Shown here piece after piece: positions 53,635 through 61,258 of a DNA stretch of 64,000 nt. The translations under genes and the position numbers were made by a program. The notes below the pieces were generated by a model that saw only the letters and a program-made list of their open reading frames with translations, was not told the origin of the DNA and did not search any database. This DNA is from Hymenobacter glacialis (GTDB lineage Bacteria > Bacteroidota > Bacteroidia > Cytophagales > Hymenobacteraceae): assembly GCF_001816165.1 (NCBI RefSeq), contig NZ_MDZC01000046.1:62001-126000 (forward strand), in the 5' to 3' direction. Position 1 is the stretch's first letter, and every line of letters begins with the position of its first letter.

Positions 53635-54423
53635 CTACATGGAGCGATGCCGGGCCGTGCGTTCGCGTAGGGCTTCGTAGTTGGAGGCAGCTACGGCGTC
53701 GATTTTGCGGGGCTCCAAAAAATTGGTTTTGATTTGGGCCTCGCGCTCGGCCCCGCCCATGATGACGTTGATTTGCCCGGCCAGCAGGCCTTCTACCGAC
53801 GCTCTGGCCACTTCTTCGGCCGAGTCCATGCCCTTTACCACGGCGGTTTTCATCATGTCGGTATCGGTGGCGGAGGGGTACACCGTCATCACGCGCAGCG
53901 GGTGCTGGTAGTGCTCGCGGCGCATGGCATCGGAAAACTGGCGGATGGCGGCCTTGGTGGCGGCGTACACGCTATAGAAGGGCATGGCCAGGTAGCCGTA
54001 GCCGGAAGAAATGTTTATCAGCGCCCCATCGGTGCTTTGCAGCAGCAGGGGCAGGGCTTTTTTGGTGAGCAGAATGAGGCCGGTGAGGTTGATGTTGATT
54101 TGGCTGATGATGTCGTCGTCGGACTGGTCGGCGAGCAGGCCGGCGCTCACCACCCCGGCGTTGTTCACCAAAACATCGAGCCCGCCCCATTCCTCAGCAA
54201 TGGTGGCCACGGCGCGGTCGAGGTCGGCGGGCTGGCCTACATCGCCGGCAATGAGCAGCAGCCGGGCCTCGGGGAATTCCTGCTTCAGGGCATCAAGGGC
54301 AGCCTGCTTGCGGCCCATCACGGCAAAGTCGCGCACACCGTGCCGGATAAATTCGGCCAGCAGCGCCTTGCCAATGCCGGCGCTGCCGCCGGTTATGAAT
54401 ACTTTCTTGTTGGCTAGTTCCAT
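53635..54423 (-). CDS. Short-chain dehydrogenase/reductase
   Basis: 262 residues with the classical SDR plan: NAD(P)-binding TGGSAGIGKA at residues 11-20, DVLVNNAGV, the catalytic serine in INISSGYG and YSVYAATKAA (YxxxK). It oxidises or reduces an alcohol or ketone; the substrate is not evident. It lies alone, upstream (in transcription order) of the spacer before the acetyltransferase gene. Confidence 0.9.
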   Translation of the reverse strand: MELANKKVFITGGSAGIGKALLAEFIRHGVRDFAVMGRKQAALDALKQEFPEARLLLIAGDVGQPADLDRAVATIAEEWGGLDVLVNNAGVVSAGLLADQSDDDIISQININLTGLILLTKKALPLLLQSTDGALINISSGYGYLAMPFYSVYAATKAAIRQFSDAMRREHYQHPLRVMTVYPSATDTDMMKTAVVKGMDSAEEVARASVEGLLAGQINVIMGGAEREAQIKTNFLEPRKIDAVAASNYEALRERTARHRSM

Positions 54424-54558
54424 CGGGAAAAGGCTGACGGAGAAGTGAGCGTGCAGCCTACCTGGGTGTACCAGTCCCGCTACCGAAAGGTTGGGGCGCA
54501 GGAGCTGAGCACAAGCGTCGGCGCAGCCGTAACTCCTGGCATTTCAAGAGCCGTTTTC

Positions 54559-54984
54559 TCACGCCTTTCCCGGGATATGGTTTTGTAGCAGCTGCTGCAA
54601 CGCTGGCGCGGCCCGCATGGTGCGCACCATAAAGGCCACCGAAGAGTTTGGATTGAGGTAGCCAACTACTTCGTCGAAATCCGACTCACCCATCGGGACA
54701 AACCCCATGCTCCAGTCAGGGAACTGGCGGCCTGAAACTTCTCCCTGGCTCACCAAGAATACATTGTTGTGCCGGGGGTCGGCGGCGATAATGGCGAAAA
54801 GTGCCTCCACGCGTTCCGCATCACCCTCCAGTACCTGCATGAATTTTCCATCGTGGTGGAGTAGCAAGCCAGTAATACTCTGCTGCTGATTGTTGAGCCG
54901 GGCCTTGTCGAGTAAATCAACCAGGGCCAGCTCTGTAAATGGCGCAGTCGCCGTGCTGGTGTACAGAAGTTGATAAATGCTCAT
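54559..54984 (-). CDS. BLUF-domain blue-light sensor protein
   Basis: 141 residues. The BLUF domain takes residues 1-100 with its key flavin contacts: Tyr8 in LLYTS, the NNQQQSITGLLL segment (conserved Asn), Gln in GKFMQVLEG and the semi-conserved Trp in DWSMGF. A ~40-residue C-terminal helical part follows. It senses blue light through FAD and normally acts by protein contacts, because no output domain is attached. The partner is not in the adjacent genes by inspection. Confidence 0.9.
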   Translation of the reverse strand: MSIYQLLYTSTATAPFTELALVDLLDKARLNNQQQSITGLLLHHDGKFMQVLEGDAERVEALFAIIAADPRHNNVFLVSQGEVSGRQFPDWSMGFVPMGESDFDEVVGYLNPNSSVAFMVRTMRAAPALQQLLQNHIPGKA

Positions 54985-55209
54985 AAGGGGAATATCAGCA
55001 ATTTGGCTGCCAATGTTATGCTAAAATAAAAACATTCGACCAGGCGCAAGCAACCTCGGTTATAACCGTAAACAGGCAGCATTAGATTGTGAGCCACTAA
55101 TTCCAGAAGGGTAGAAGTGGCCATTATCAAGGATACTGCAGTGTGCGGCTTCGGGTAAGGGCTGCGGTTTTGGGAGCAGTCCTAAGTTGCACTCGTGCCT
55201 AAATTCCCG

Positions 55210-55839
55210 TCAGAATGGGAGCGCAACTGGTTCGGTAGCCGTACCTGGCCAAACAGCCACCGGCCGAATGCCTTGTTGGGTTTTGGTGAAGACCGGCAGT
55301 TTGGCTTTGCCCTTGGCCCGGCCTTTCTTAAAGGTGATGGTCCAGATGCTGTCATAATCATCGTCGGGCCATGCCTGGGGTTCCTCGATGCCCAGGGCCT
55401 CGGCAATTTTCACAATGTTGTGGTGCTCCCAAACCAGCAGCACGGTGCCGCGGTGGTGCCGAAGCTCCTTCACGAGGCCCTTGATTTCGTCGGGGGCGTA
55501 GTCGCTGTTGATGGTCAGGTTGTGCTGCACGGCGTAGGGCAGCACGGTTTGCATCATGCGCACCCGGGTGGTGTCCTCCTTGTCGGTGCCGATGCACGGC
55601 ACGTAGGTGAAGTGGGGTGGCCGGGGCAGCAGGCTGTTAAGCACCGCGGGCAGGGCCAGGGCGCGTTCCAGGCCCTCGGGAGAAAGGTTGTCGCCCTCAG
55701 TGGGCTTTTCGCCGTGCCGAATGATGATAATCTGCAGCAAAGGGCCTTTGGGGACGGGCGGGGCCTGGGGGTGTACGGGGTTGAGGTGGTAGAGCAGGAA
55801 AAGTTTGGTCCTGTCCAGTTCGGTGAAATGGGTAATCAT
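55210..55839 (-). CDS. Cytosolic histidine phosphatase-like protein
   Basis: 209 residues: LLQIIIIRHGEKPTEGDNL holds the phosphohistidine RHGE motif, and VLLVWEHHNIVKIAE has the second catalytic histidine region, in the order of phosphoglycerate-mutase-type phosphatases. No signal peptide, unlike the exported one at 19401. ATG 55839 follows a minus-strand TACTTTGC box at 55873-55880. Substrate unknown; the ~30 residues at each end are not shared by ordinary family members I recognise. Confidence 0.75.
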   Translation of the reverse strand: MITHFTELDRTKLFLLYHLNPVHPQAPPVPKGPLLQIIIIRHGEKPTEGDNLSPEGLERALALPAVLNSLLPRPPHFTYVPCIGTDKEDTTRVRMMQTVLPYAVQHNLTINSDYAPDEIKGLVKELRHHRGTVLLVWEHHNIVKIAEALGIEEPQAWPDDDYDSIWTITFKKGRAKGKAKLPVFTKTQQGIRPVAVWPGTATEPVALPF

Positions 55840-55872
55840 GAAATGAAAGCGGTGATTAAAAGTCGGAATCGG

Positions 55873-55880
55873 GCAAAGTA
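55873..55880 (-). promoter_or_regulatory. -7 promoter box of the histidine phosphatase-like gene
   Basis: Minus-strand TACTTTGC, 34 bases before the ATG at 55839. The rest of the 55840-56275 spacer shows no other feature that I can support. Confidence 0.5.
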
Positions 55881-56275
55881 CGCCTCCCGGCAACCGACCA
55901 GGTGCGGCATACTAGCCCGGCCCACGCAGGGTTACAAACAGGGGCGGGCCAAATGATTTTAGCTGTACAGAATAGATGGGGCGGAGTAGTGGAGTTCGAA
56001 AAAAATGAACCGGCCATGTGGCGCGCCACCAGAGCAGCTTCCGTGTTTGGGTTGAACCGTCCAATATCGTGGTATATCGGCCTGCGAACCAGCCACACTG
56101 CTCACCGCCGCCGCCCTGCTACCACCTTGCGCAGCACCTGCTGCAATAGCAAAACCCACCGCAGTAACTGCGCAGCAGGCGAGCTCCAGATAACCGCCTG
56201 CCGCTATTCCCGTACTTAAAATACCAGCTTCAGCTAGTGCTGCCAGTTGGTTTCCCCCCTTTTTCCTTTTGTCTT

Positions 56276-56572
56276 ATGAACTACAACATCGATAACGTCA
56301 AAATGGACCTGCAAACCGTGGGCTTTTCCGAGAGCCCTGCCTTGCTGGAACACGTAGAAAAGGAGCTGCGCCGTGTGATGCACTTCCGCAATGATATAGT
56401 GGCCGCCGACGTCTATTTGCGCGAGGAAGGTTCGGACCCCGAAAACAACAAAACCGTGCGCTGGCGCCTGGGTATTCCCGGCAAAGACCTGTTTGCAGAA
56501 GGCAGCGGCTCGTCGTGGGCTGCCGGCCTGCGCGACGCCAGCGAAAAGCTGAAGCGGCAGTTTATAGACTAG
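56276..56572 (+). CDS. hpf: HPF/RaiA-family ribosome hibernation factor
   Basis: 98 residues, the size of the short HPF form: a beta-alpha-beta-beta-beta-alpha domain from NYNIDNVKMDLQTVGFSE to KLKRQF, with ADVYLREEGSDPENN in the middle strand region. These proteins bind the 30S subunit between mRNA and tRNA sites and silence ribosomes in stationary phase. ATG 56276 is preferred over the in-frame start at 56237. It is transcribed alone. Confidence 0.85.
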   Translation: MNYNIDNVKMDLQTVGFSESPALLEHVEKELRRVMHFRNDIVAADVYLREEGSDPENNKTVRWRLGIPGKDLFAEGSGSSWAAGLRDASEKLKRQFID

Positions 56573-56663
56573 TTGCTGCTCCAGCTCTTGCGCCAATAAA
56601 TAGGTCCGTTGGTACTTCCAACGGGCTTTTTATTTGCGCAGGCAGCAGCTGCCGCCATCTCTT

Positions 56664-56825
56664 CGTGCGCATCATGCTGAGCTCGCCGAAGCTTCTCTAC
56701 CGCGTTAGGTAATCAAACAACGTTAGTCCTGCGGACGCAGAAAACAGCCTCTCAAGTCAGAATAGGTCGTGCTCTGGCGACAGGGATGCTTCCTGCGTCA
56801 GCAGGACAGGCGTTGTTTGATTACC
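56664..56825. repeat. Composite palindromic repeat
   Basis: 56664-56700 resembles the CATGCTGAGC family; then perfect 15-base arms GGTAATCAAACAACG (56708-56722) and CGTTGTTTGATTACC (56811-56825) flank an inner inverted pair (TCCTGC-GACGCAG and CTGCGTC-AGCAGGA). The inside is similar to the palindrome at 59955-60039. It lies between hpf and the astacin gene. Confidence 0.8.
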
Positions 56826-56837
56826 GAGCCAACAAAC

Positions 56838-56870
56838 AAAAAGGGCACCCGGTGTGGATGCCCTTTTTTT
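56838..56870. terminator. Rho-independent terminator
   Basis: AAAAAGGGCA pairs with TGCCCTTTTTTT over an 11-base loop. It lies 3' of the convergent hpf and astacin genes. Confidence 0.8.
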
Positions 56871-56973
56871 AGCGAAGTGTAAATGCTGCAAACGCAAGCC
56901 CTTGAAAAAGTCATTCAGCGAGGTTCCCGAACAGCATGCGCAATGCATCGCCAGCGACTATATCAAAGCGCTG

Positions 56974-57822
56974 TTAGTACATGATGTCAATGCCGCTCAG
57001 GTCGCCGGTAGAAAGGCCGTTGCGCTGAATGCTGAACGTGGAGCCATCTTTCTTGGTTATGGTGGGCTGGCCGTTCGAAGAGAAAGAGAACGAGCCGTAC
57101 ATCATAATGGAGCCAAAATCGAGGGCGCCGAAGTCAGACCCGCTGTAGCCCAGGGTAGAGTACCGAGCAAAGTTGTTTTCGTAGCCGGACTGGATGTTCT
57201 GCGTCAGGATGTCTACGTAGGTGTCGCGGTCGTTGCGGGTTTGCTCGTGGAACAGGCCCAGCGCGTGGCCGATTTCGTGAATATTGTTGCCGGTGGTGCA
57301 GCCCGAGGCCAGGTTGATGTACTGGCGGCCGCCTATCATGCCGATATTCGACGAGCATCCCGAGCCGACCCGGAAGGTCAGGTAGTTGGTTTGGTTAGTG
57401 CGCTTCAAGAACCGGATGGTCGTGTTGGCCTGCCAATGGGCAATGGCGTCGGTGACGCGCGCCTGGTTGGGCAGGGCCGCGTCGATGGTATAGTACACAA
57501 TGGCGGAGGGCCACTTGCCCGTGGTACGGCCCGCACTCTCGGTGCGGGGGCCACTGGTGCTCACCTGCGCGTCGGTTAGCAGAATGTCGCCTTCGTACAC
57601 GTTGTCGCCGTTGATTTTGCGGTACTCAATTGTCTCGCTGCCCAGTCTGCCGACCTGGCTTTGGCCTGTCTGGCTGGGATAGGCTTCTTCCACCTTGGCA
57701 TCCTGGCTGCTGGCATTCACTTGCAGTGGTGCCGACTCCTGGTCTTTGCTGCAACCCGTCAACAAAGAGAATGTACTAATGCTTGCCGACAGTAGTAGGA
57801 GAGAAGTGATATTTTTGCTCAT
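56974..57822 (-). CDS. Astacin-like M12A metallopeptidase lipoprotein
   Basis: 282 residues. A lipoprotein signal (LLLLSASISTFSLLTGC) precedes a ~75-residue pro-region and the astacin domain with the zinc site HEIGHALGLFHEQTRND (HExxHxxGxxHE) and the downstream tyrosine in FGSIMMYGS (Met-turn, S-x-M-x-Y). It should be a surface endopeptidase, one of several exported peptidases in this window. Transcribed alone. Confidence 0.9.
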   Translation of the reverse strand: MSKNITSLLLLSASISTFSLLTGCSKDQESAPLQVNASSQDAKVEEAYPSQTGQSQVGRLGSETIEYRKINGDNVYEGDILLTDAQVSTSGPRTESAGRTTGKWPSAIVYYTIDAALPNQARVTDAIAHWQANTTIRFLKRTNQTNYLTFRVGSGCSSNIGMIGGRQYINLASGCTTGNNIHEIGHALGLFHEQTRNDRDTYVDILTQNIQSGYENNFARYSTLGYSGSDFGALDFGSIMMYGSFSFSSNGQPTITKKDGSTFSIQRNGLSTGDLSGIDIMY

Positions 57823-58486
57823 AGGTGAGATGATGATGGTTGGTGAGTTCTCAATAGGTTGGTACGAAGCAAATGTATCGAAATTTATCAGATTATTGAT
57901 GAATGTTTCAATATATTGAATGTTTTTTTGCGAACATAGTTTTATTATGCTTAAATATAATAAATTTGATAAAAATAGCTAGGGTGCATTATGTGTTGCA
58001 AAAGTCCTATTTTTCGCCCATTGCCTGGCGGTAAGCCCGGCGGGGTTTATCCTGCAGCAGTGCCCTCTTTGCCGTACTCCCCGCTTTGGTTGACACGCTT
58101 TTTATCGAATGATTTTGCATCAACCCCGGCCTTATCGTGGCTAGTATTGGCCAGAACGGTAGGCGTAGCAGTATGTCACGCCTTGCATTGGAGCGAGGCA
58201 GTGCCTCGCGGCATAATGATTTGCAAAAGCCAGGCAACTACCCATCCCGCGAGCTTGCCACGTTGAGGCAGTTGTGGTACAACCTCCATATGACGGTCGA
58301 TAATGAGTTGCATCTTGCCCAAACTCGCGCCAGTTTGAAGGCTATTGGTGGTTTGAACCCCGGCCCCCAGACTCCACCCAGCGCCTCAGCCCTCCTCTAG
58401 GAGTGGCTGGAGAGGCGAGTTATGCCACCTCATAACGGCGTAAGTTCGGGCGCCGTCTTAAGGTGTCCAGTTTTTTGAAGGAGGCC
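57823..58486. other. Gene-free spacer, partly AT-rich, possible decayed element
   Basis: The first ~170 bases are unusually AT-rich, then it returns to GC-rich sequence. Frames such as 57991-58266 and 58290-58400 show no recognisable domain. A GCGAGGCA/TGCCTCGC palindrome lies at 58193-58209. The stretch near 58450-58485 (GTGTCCAGTTTTTTGAAGG) recalls IS3-family insertion-sequence ends, but a transposase is absent. Confidence 0.4.
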
Positions 58487-59770
58487 TTATCGGGTAAGCC
58501 GGTATATCATCAGCGCTGCCCGTTCTACCAGCATGGGAAACTCTCTTAAGTTGATGGTTTCGCCGGCGGCGTGGGCGCCCTTGCCCGAGGCTCCCAGCCC
58601 GTCGAGGCAGTCGAGGTACTGGGCCACGTAGGAAATATCGCCGGCGCCGCGCGAGCCGGGGTTGCCGGCCGCTACCGGCCCATGGCCCAGGTCGCGGCTA
58701 GTCTGGTCGGCCAGGGCGGCCAGCTTTTGGTTGCCGGGGGTGGGCGCCATGCCGGGCAAGCCGTCGGTGAAGGTGATTTCGGCCCGGGTGCCGGCCAAGT
58801 TCTGCGCCACGATGGCGCGCATCTTGGTGCGGGCAGCCTCCTTCTGGGCCTCGGTTAGAAAGCGCAAATCGCCGCTGACGGTGGCCGCGGCTGCGATGAT
58901 GTTGGTTTTGCCCACCACTTCGGCGCGGGCTTTGGTTTCGTCGTAGTTCACCTCGGCGCCGCCCACCAGCAGGCCGGGGTTGAAGGTGAGGTACTGCTCC
59001 TGGCTCAGCGTTTCGCGGAAGTCGGTGAGGATGCGGGCGGCCTCGTAAATGGCGCCGTAGCTCACGCCCGGTTTGAAGATGCCGGAGGAATGCGAAGCCG
59101 TGCCAAACGTGTTGAGCTGCCAGGTGCTGGCGCCGCGCCGCGCCGTGGCCACGGTGTGCAGGTTGGTAGCGGTTTCAAAAGCCAGGGCAACGTCCGCCTG
59201 TTTGGCCCGGGCAATGAAATCGGCGCGGGCTTCGGGCCCTTTGCCGCCGCGTTCTTCGTCGCCGGTGAAATACGCCGTGATGCTGGCGTTCTTGAGCAGG
59301 CCGTTGGCTTGCAGGGCCTGCAGCGCTGCCAACATCACCACGTTGCCGCCCTTCATGTCGTTCACGCCCTGGCCGGTGGCCGTGGAGTCGTTCAGCCGGG
59401 TAAATTTGCCCGCGGGCATGTCCAGCTCAAACACGGTGTCGAGGTGCCCAATCAGAAAGAGCCGCTTGCCCTTGCTGCCTTTGCGTTCGGCTACCAGGTG
59501 GCCGGCCCGCTGCATGCCGACGGGCATGGCCACCCACTCCGTTTTGAACCCCAGCGCTTCGAATTCCTTCTGAAACACAGTGCCCACCTCGCGCACGCCC
59601 TTCACGTTGAGCGTGCCGCTGTTAATATTCACCACCTGCTCCAGGAGCTGCTCGCTATTGGGCATGTTCCGTTGCACCGAAGCCACAATTTTGCGTTCGG
59701 TCGCGGTGAGCTTTTGCGCCTGGGCGGCGTGGCCAAGGAATAACGCGGAGGCTAGTAGGAGTTTTTTCAC
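58487..59770 (-). CDS. Exported M20-family metallopeptidase (glutamate carboxypeptidase-like)
   Basis: 427 residues from GTG 59770 with a signal peptide (KKLLLASALFLGHAAQAQ). M20 catalytic motifs: IGHLDTVFE (metal His/Asp), GQGVNDMKGGNV, TGDEERGGKG (catalytic Glu pair) and the late GKGAHAAGETI; the dimerisation domain lies between. It matches carboxypeptidase G2-type enzymes that release C-terminal glutamate or similar. A minus-strand TAGGTTTA box at 59794-59801 supports the GTG over an ATG at 59806. Spacer 59771-60158 to the right carries only a palindrome. Confidence 0.88.
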   Translation of the reverse strand: MKKLLLASALFLGHAAQAQKLTATERKIVASVQRNMPNSEQLLEQVVNINSGTLNVKGVREVGTVFQKEFEALGFKTEWVAMPVGMQRAGHLVAERKGSKGKRLFLIGHLDTVFELDMPAGKFTRLNDSTATGQGVNDMKGGNVVMLAALQALQANGLLKNASITAYFTGDEERGGKGPEARADFIARAKQADVALAFETATNLHTVATARRGASTWQLNTFGTASHSSGIFKPGVSYGAIYEAARILTDFRETLSQEQYLTFNPGLLVGGAEVNYDETKARAEVVGKTNIIAAAATVSGDLRFLTEAQKEAARTKMRAIVAQNLAGTRAEITFTDGLPGMAPTPGNQKLAALADQTSRDLGHGPVAAGNPGSRGAGDISYVAQYLDCLDGLGASGKGAHAAGETINLREFPMLVERAALMIYRLTR

Positions 59771-59954
59771 GGGGCAGGGTTGGGGTGACACCTTAAACCT
59801 ACACAAGCTTTGCCCGAATTTACGGGCGGCGTGGGCCTGAGTTCAAAGGGCCACGCCTTTAGGATGCCCCCTGAGCATCTGCCGCCACTTGGTGTTGCAG
59901 AAAATGCCGCTGCTTGAAATAATATTAATGTAGCAATGTAGGCAGTTCCCCTCT

Positions 59955-60039
59955 CTGTCATGCTGACGCAGGAAGCATCCTATCAGGTCAGAACCGGTCG
60001 TGCGGCAGCGATAGGATGCTTCCTGCGTCAGCATGACAG
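59955..60039. repeat. Palindrome with perfect 30-base arms
   Basis: 59955-59984 (CTGTCATGCTGACGCAGGAA...) is perfectly mirrored at 60010-60039, around a 25-base loop. It resembles the inner part of 56664-56825 and shares CATGCTGA with the 1540 family. Perfect arms suggest recent origin or maintained structure. Confidence 0.88.
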
Positions 60040-60158
60040 GCGTTGTGTAGCTCCCCACCCCCCCAGCGCCCCCGCCGCCTCTTGCCATGGCGGAAGAGGC
60101 AGCGAAGCAGTTGTTGCAAACGATACTCTCAAATCTAGAATAGTTGGTGAGGTGGCAT

Positions 60159-61016
60159 TCAGAGCCTTAATTCCAATAACAGAGCACGGTAATTATCTAT
60201 TCGGCCTTTGACCTCATAAAACAGCAAATTTTTGATGCCACCATCTCCCTCAATTGGGCTACGAGGGTGCCATGAATCCCAAGCTTTTGATGATTCGCCA
60301 ACAGCTAAGATTCCATAGTCGTATTCGTAAATTCTGTAATTGGTTGATAATATTTCTATTATAATTGAACGTAAATACAATGACTCAGGTAAATTTTTTA
60401 TCTCAAATTCTGCCCAGAAAGTATTGTCTTTGCCGACATTATTCATTGATTTAGCAAATCCATTTATTTCTAATAAATTAATGGAATGTATTACGCTATG
60501 ATTTCTCAAAGCATAATTATCGAATGAATCAAGTCTTAATTTCATTAAATTTAATGAGTCAACGCTTCCAAATTCATCGATTACTCTATTTATAAAGGTG
60601 ATTAAATTTTGAATAAAAAGTACGCTTTGTTCAAGACTAGGAATACTATCGATATCAAAATCAATATTGTGATGATTCCAATTTGAAAAACCTTGTGTAA
60701 ATAATTTGAATTGAATACAAGCCGATTTTGAAAATTGCGCAGATATTAATTCGGTATTACCTATGCACAGGGGTTGTCTATAAAATTTGCAGTCTCTATA
60801 CAATCTTCCTGGAACGTATAATACATTGGTTTCTGGATTGTGGAACAGCAGGCGTTTAAAGACAAGTAGAAAATTGGAGGAAAATTCTATGCGTTCTACA
60901 TTAGATAAGTCAGTCGAATGCGTATTTCCTCTTAATACAGTTACTTCTCTTCCCATCAAAGAGAATCCAATCCTAGAAGTGTCTCCAATTGCAATAAAAG
61001 ACTTAAAGGGTTTCAT
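60159..61016 (-). CDS. AT-rich gene of unknown function (285 residues)
   Basis: Codon and base use is sharply AT-rich, unlike almost all the rest of the window, which points to recent acquisition. The protein (MKPFKSFIAIGDTSRIGFSL...) has no signal peptide; it has hydrophobic-aromatic patches (SVLFIQNLITFINRVIDEFG) and a C-terminal EVKGRIDNYRALLLELRL. No family recognised. Its start overlaps the upstream small gene by 14 bp, suggesting translational coupling. Phage-defence, toxin or immunity roles are possible but unsupported. Confidence 0.6.
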   Translation of the reverse strand: MKPFKSFIAIGDTSRIGFSLMGREVTVLRGNTHSTDLSNVERIEFSSNFLLVFKRLLFHNPETNVLYVPGRLYRDCKFYRQPLCIGNTELISAQFSKSACIQFKLFTQGFSNWNHHNIDFDIDSIPSLEQSVLFIQNLITFINRVIDEFGSVDSLNLMKLRLDSFDNYALRNHSVIHSINLLEINGFAKSMNNVGKDNTFWAEFEIKNLPESLYLRSIIIEILSTNYRIYEYDYGILAVGESSKAWDSWHPRSPIEGDGGIKNLLFYEVKGRIDNYRALLLELRL

Positions 61017-61230
61017 AGAGGCTGTAATGAAATGCGAATAGTTCTGCGAAATTTAAAAAACAGAATTTTGCTAAAAGAGGATTGATGACTCTGAAGTCGT
61101 AAACTGCATACTTTAAAGCAGAAGTTGTTTCAGAATTTCTACAAATGAGAATTTGCCCAGATTTCTTCAAAATACTAATTGTTTCGTCAGAAATTTTCGA
61201 ATAAGGTTGTTCTATTAATTGATACTCCAT
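61003..61230 (-). CDS. AT-rich small gene upstream of and coupled to the 285-residue gene
   Basis: 75 residues from ATG 61230 (MEYQLIEQPYSKISDETISI...), slightly basic, with a hydrophobic C-terminal third (LLAKFCFLNFAELFAFHYSL). It lies 28 bases after the icmF stop and overlaps the following gene by 14 bp. An ATG-less extension to 61293 runs inside icmF and is not credible. Composition shows it belongs with its partner, not with icmF. No homologue recognised. Confidence 0.5.
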   Translation of the reverse strand: MEYQLIEQPYSKISDETISILKKSGQILICRNSETTSALKYAVYDFRVINPLLAKFCFLNFAELFAFHYSLYETL

Positions 61231-61258
61231 TTTCTTCAGAGCTAACGGTGAGTCAATA

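Noticed and set aside
57991..58266. Open frame of about 91 codons in the AT-rich spacer
   Set aside because: No domain, signal or promoter; codon pattern does not look like neighbouring genes.
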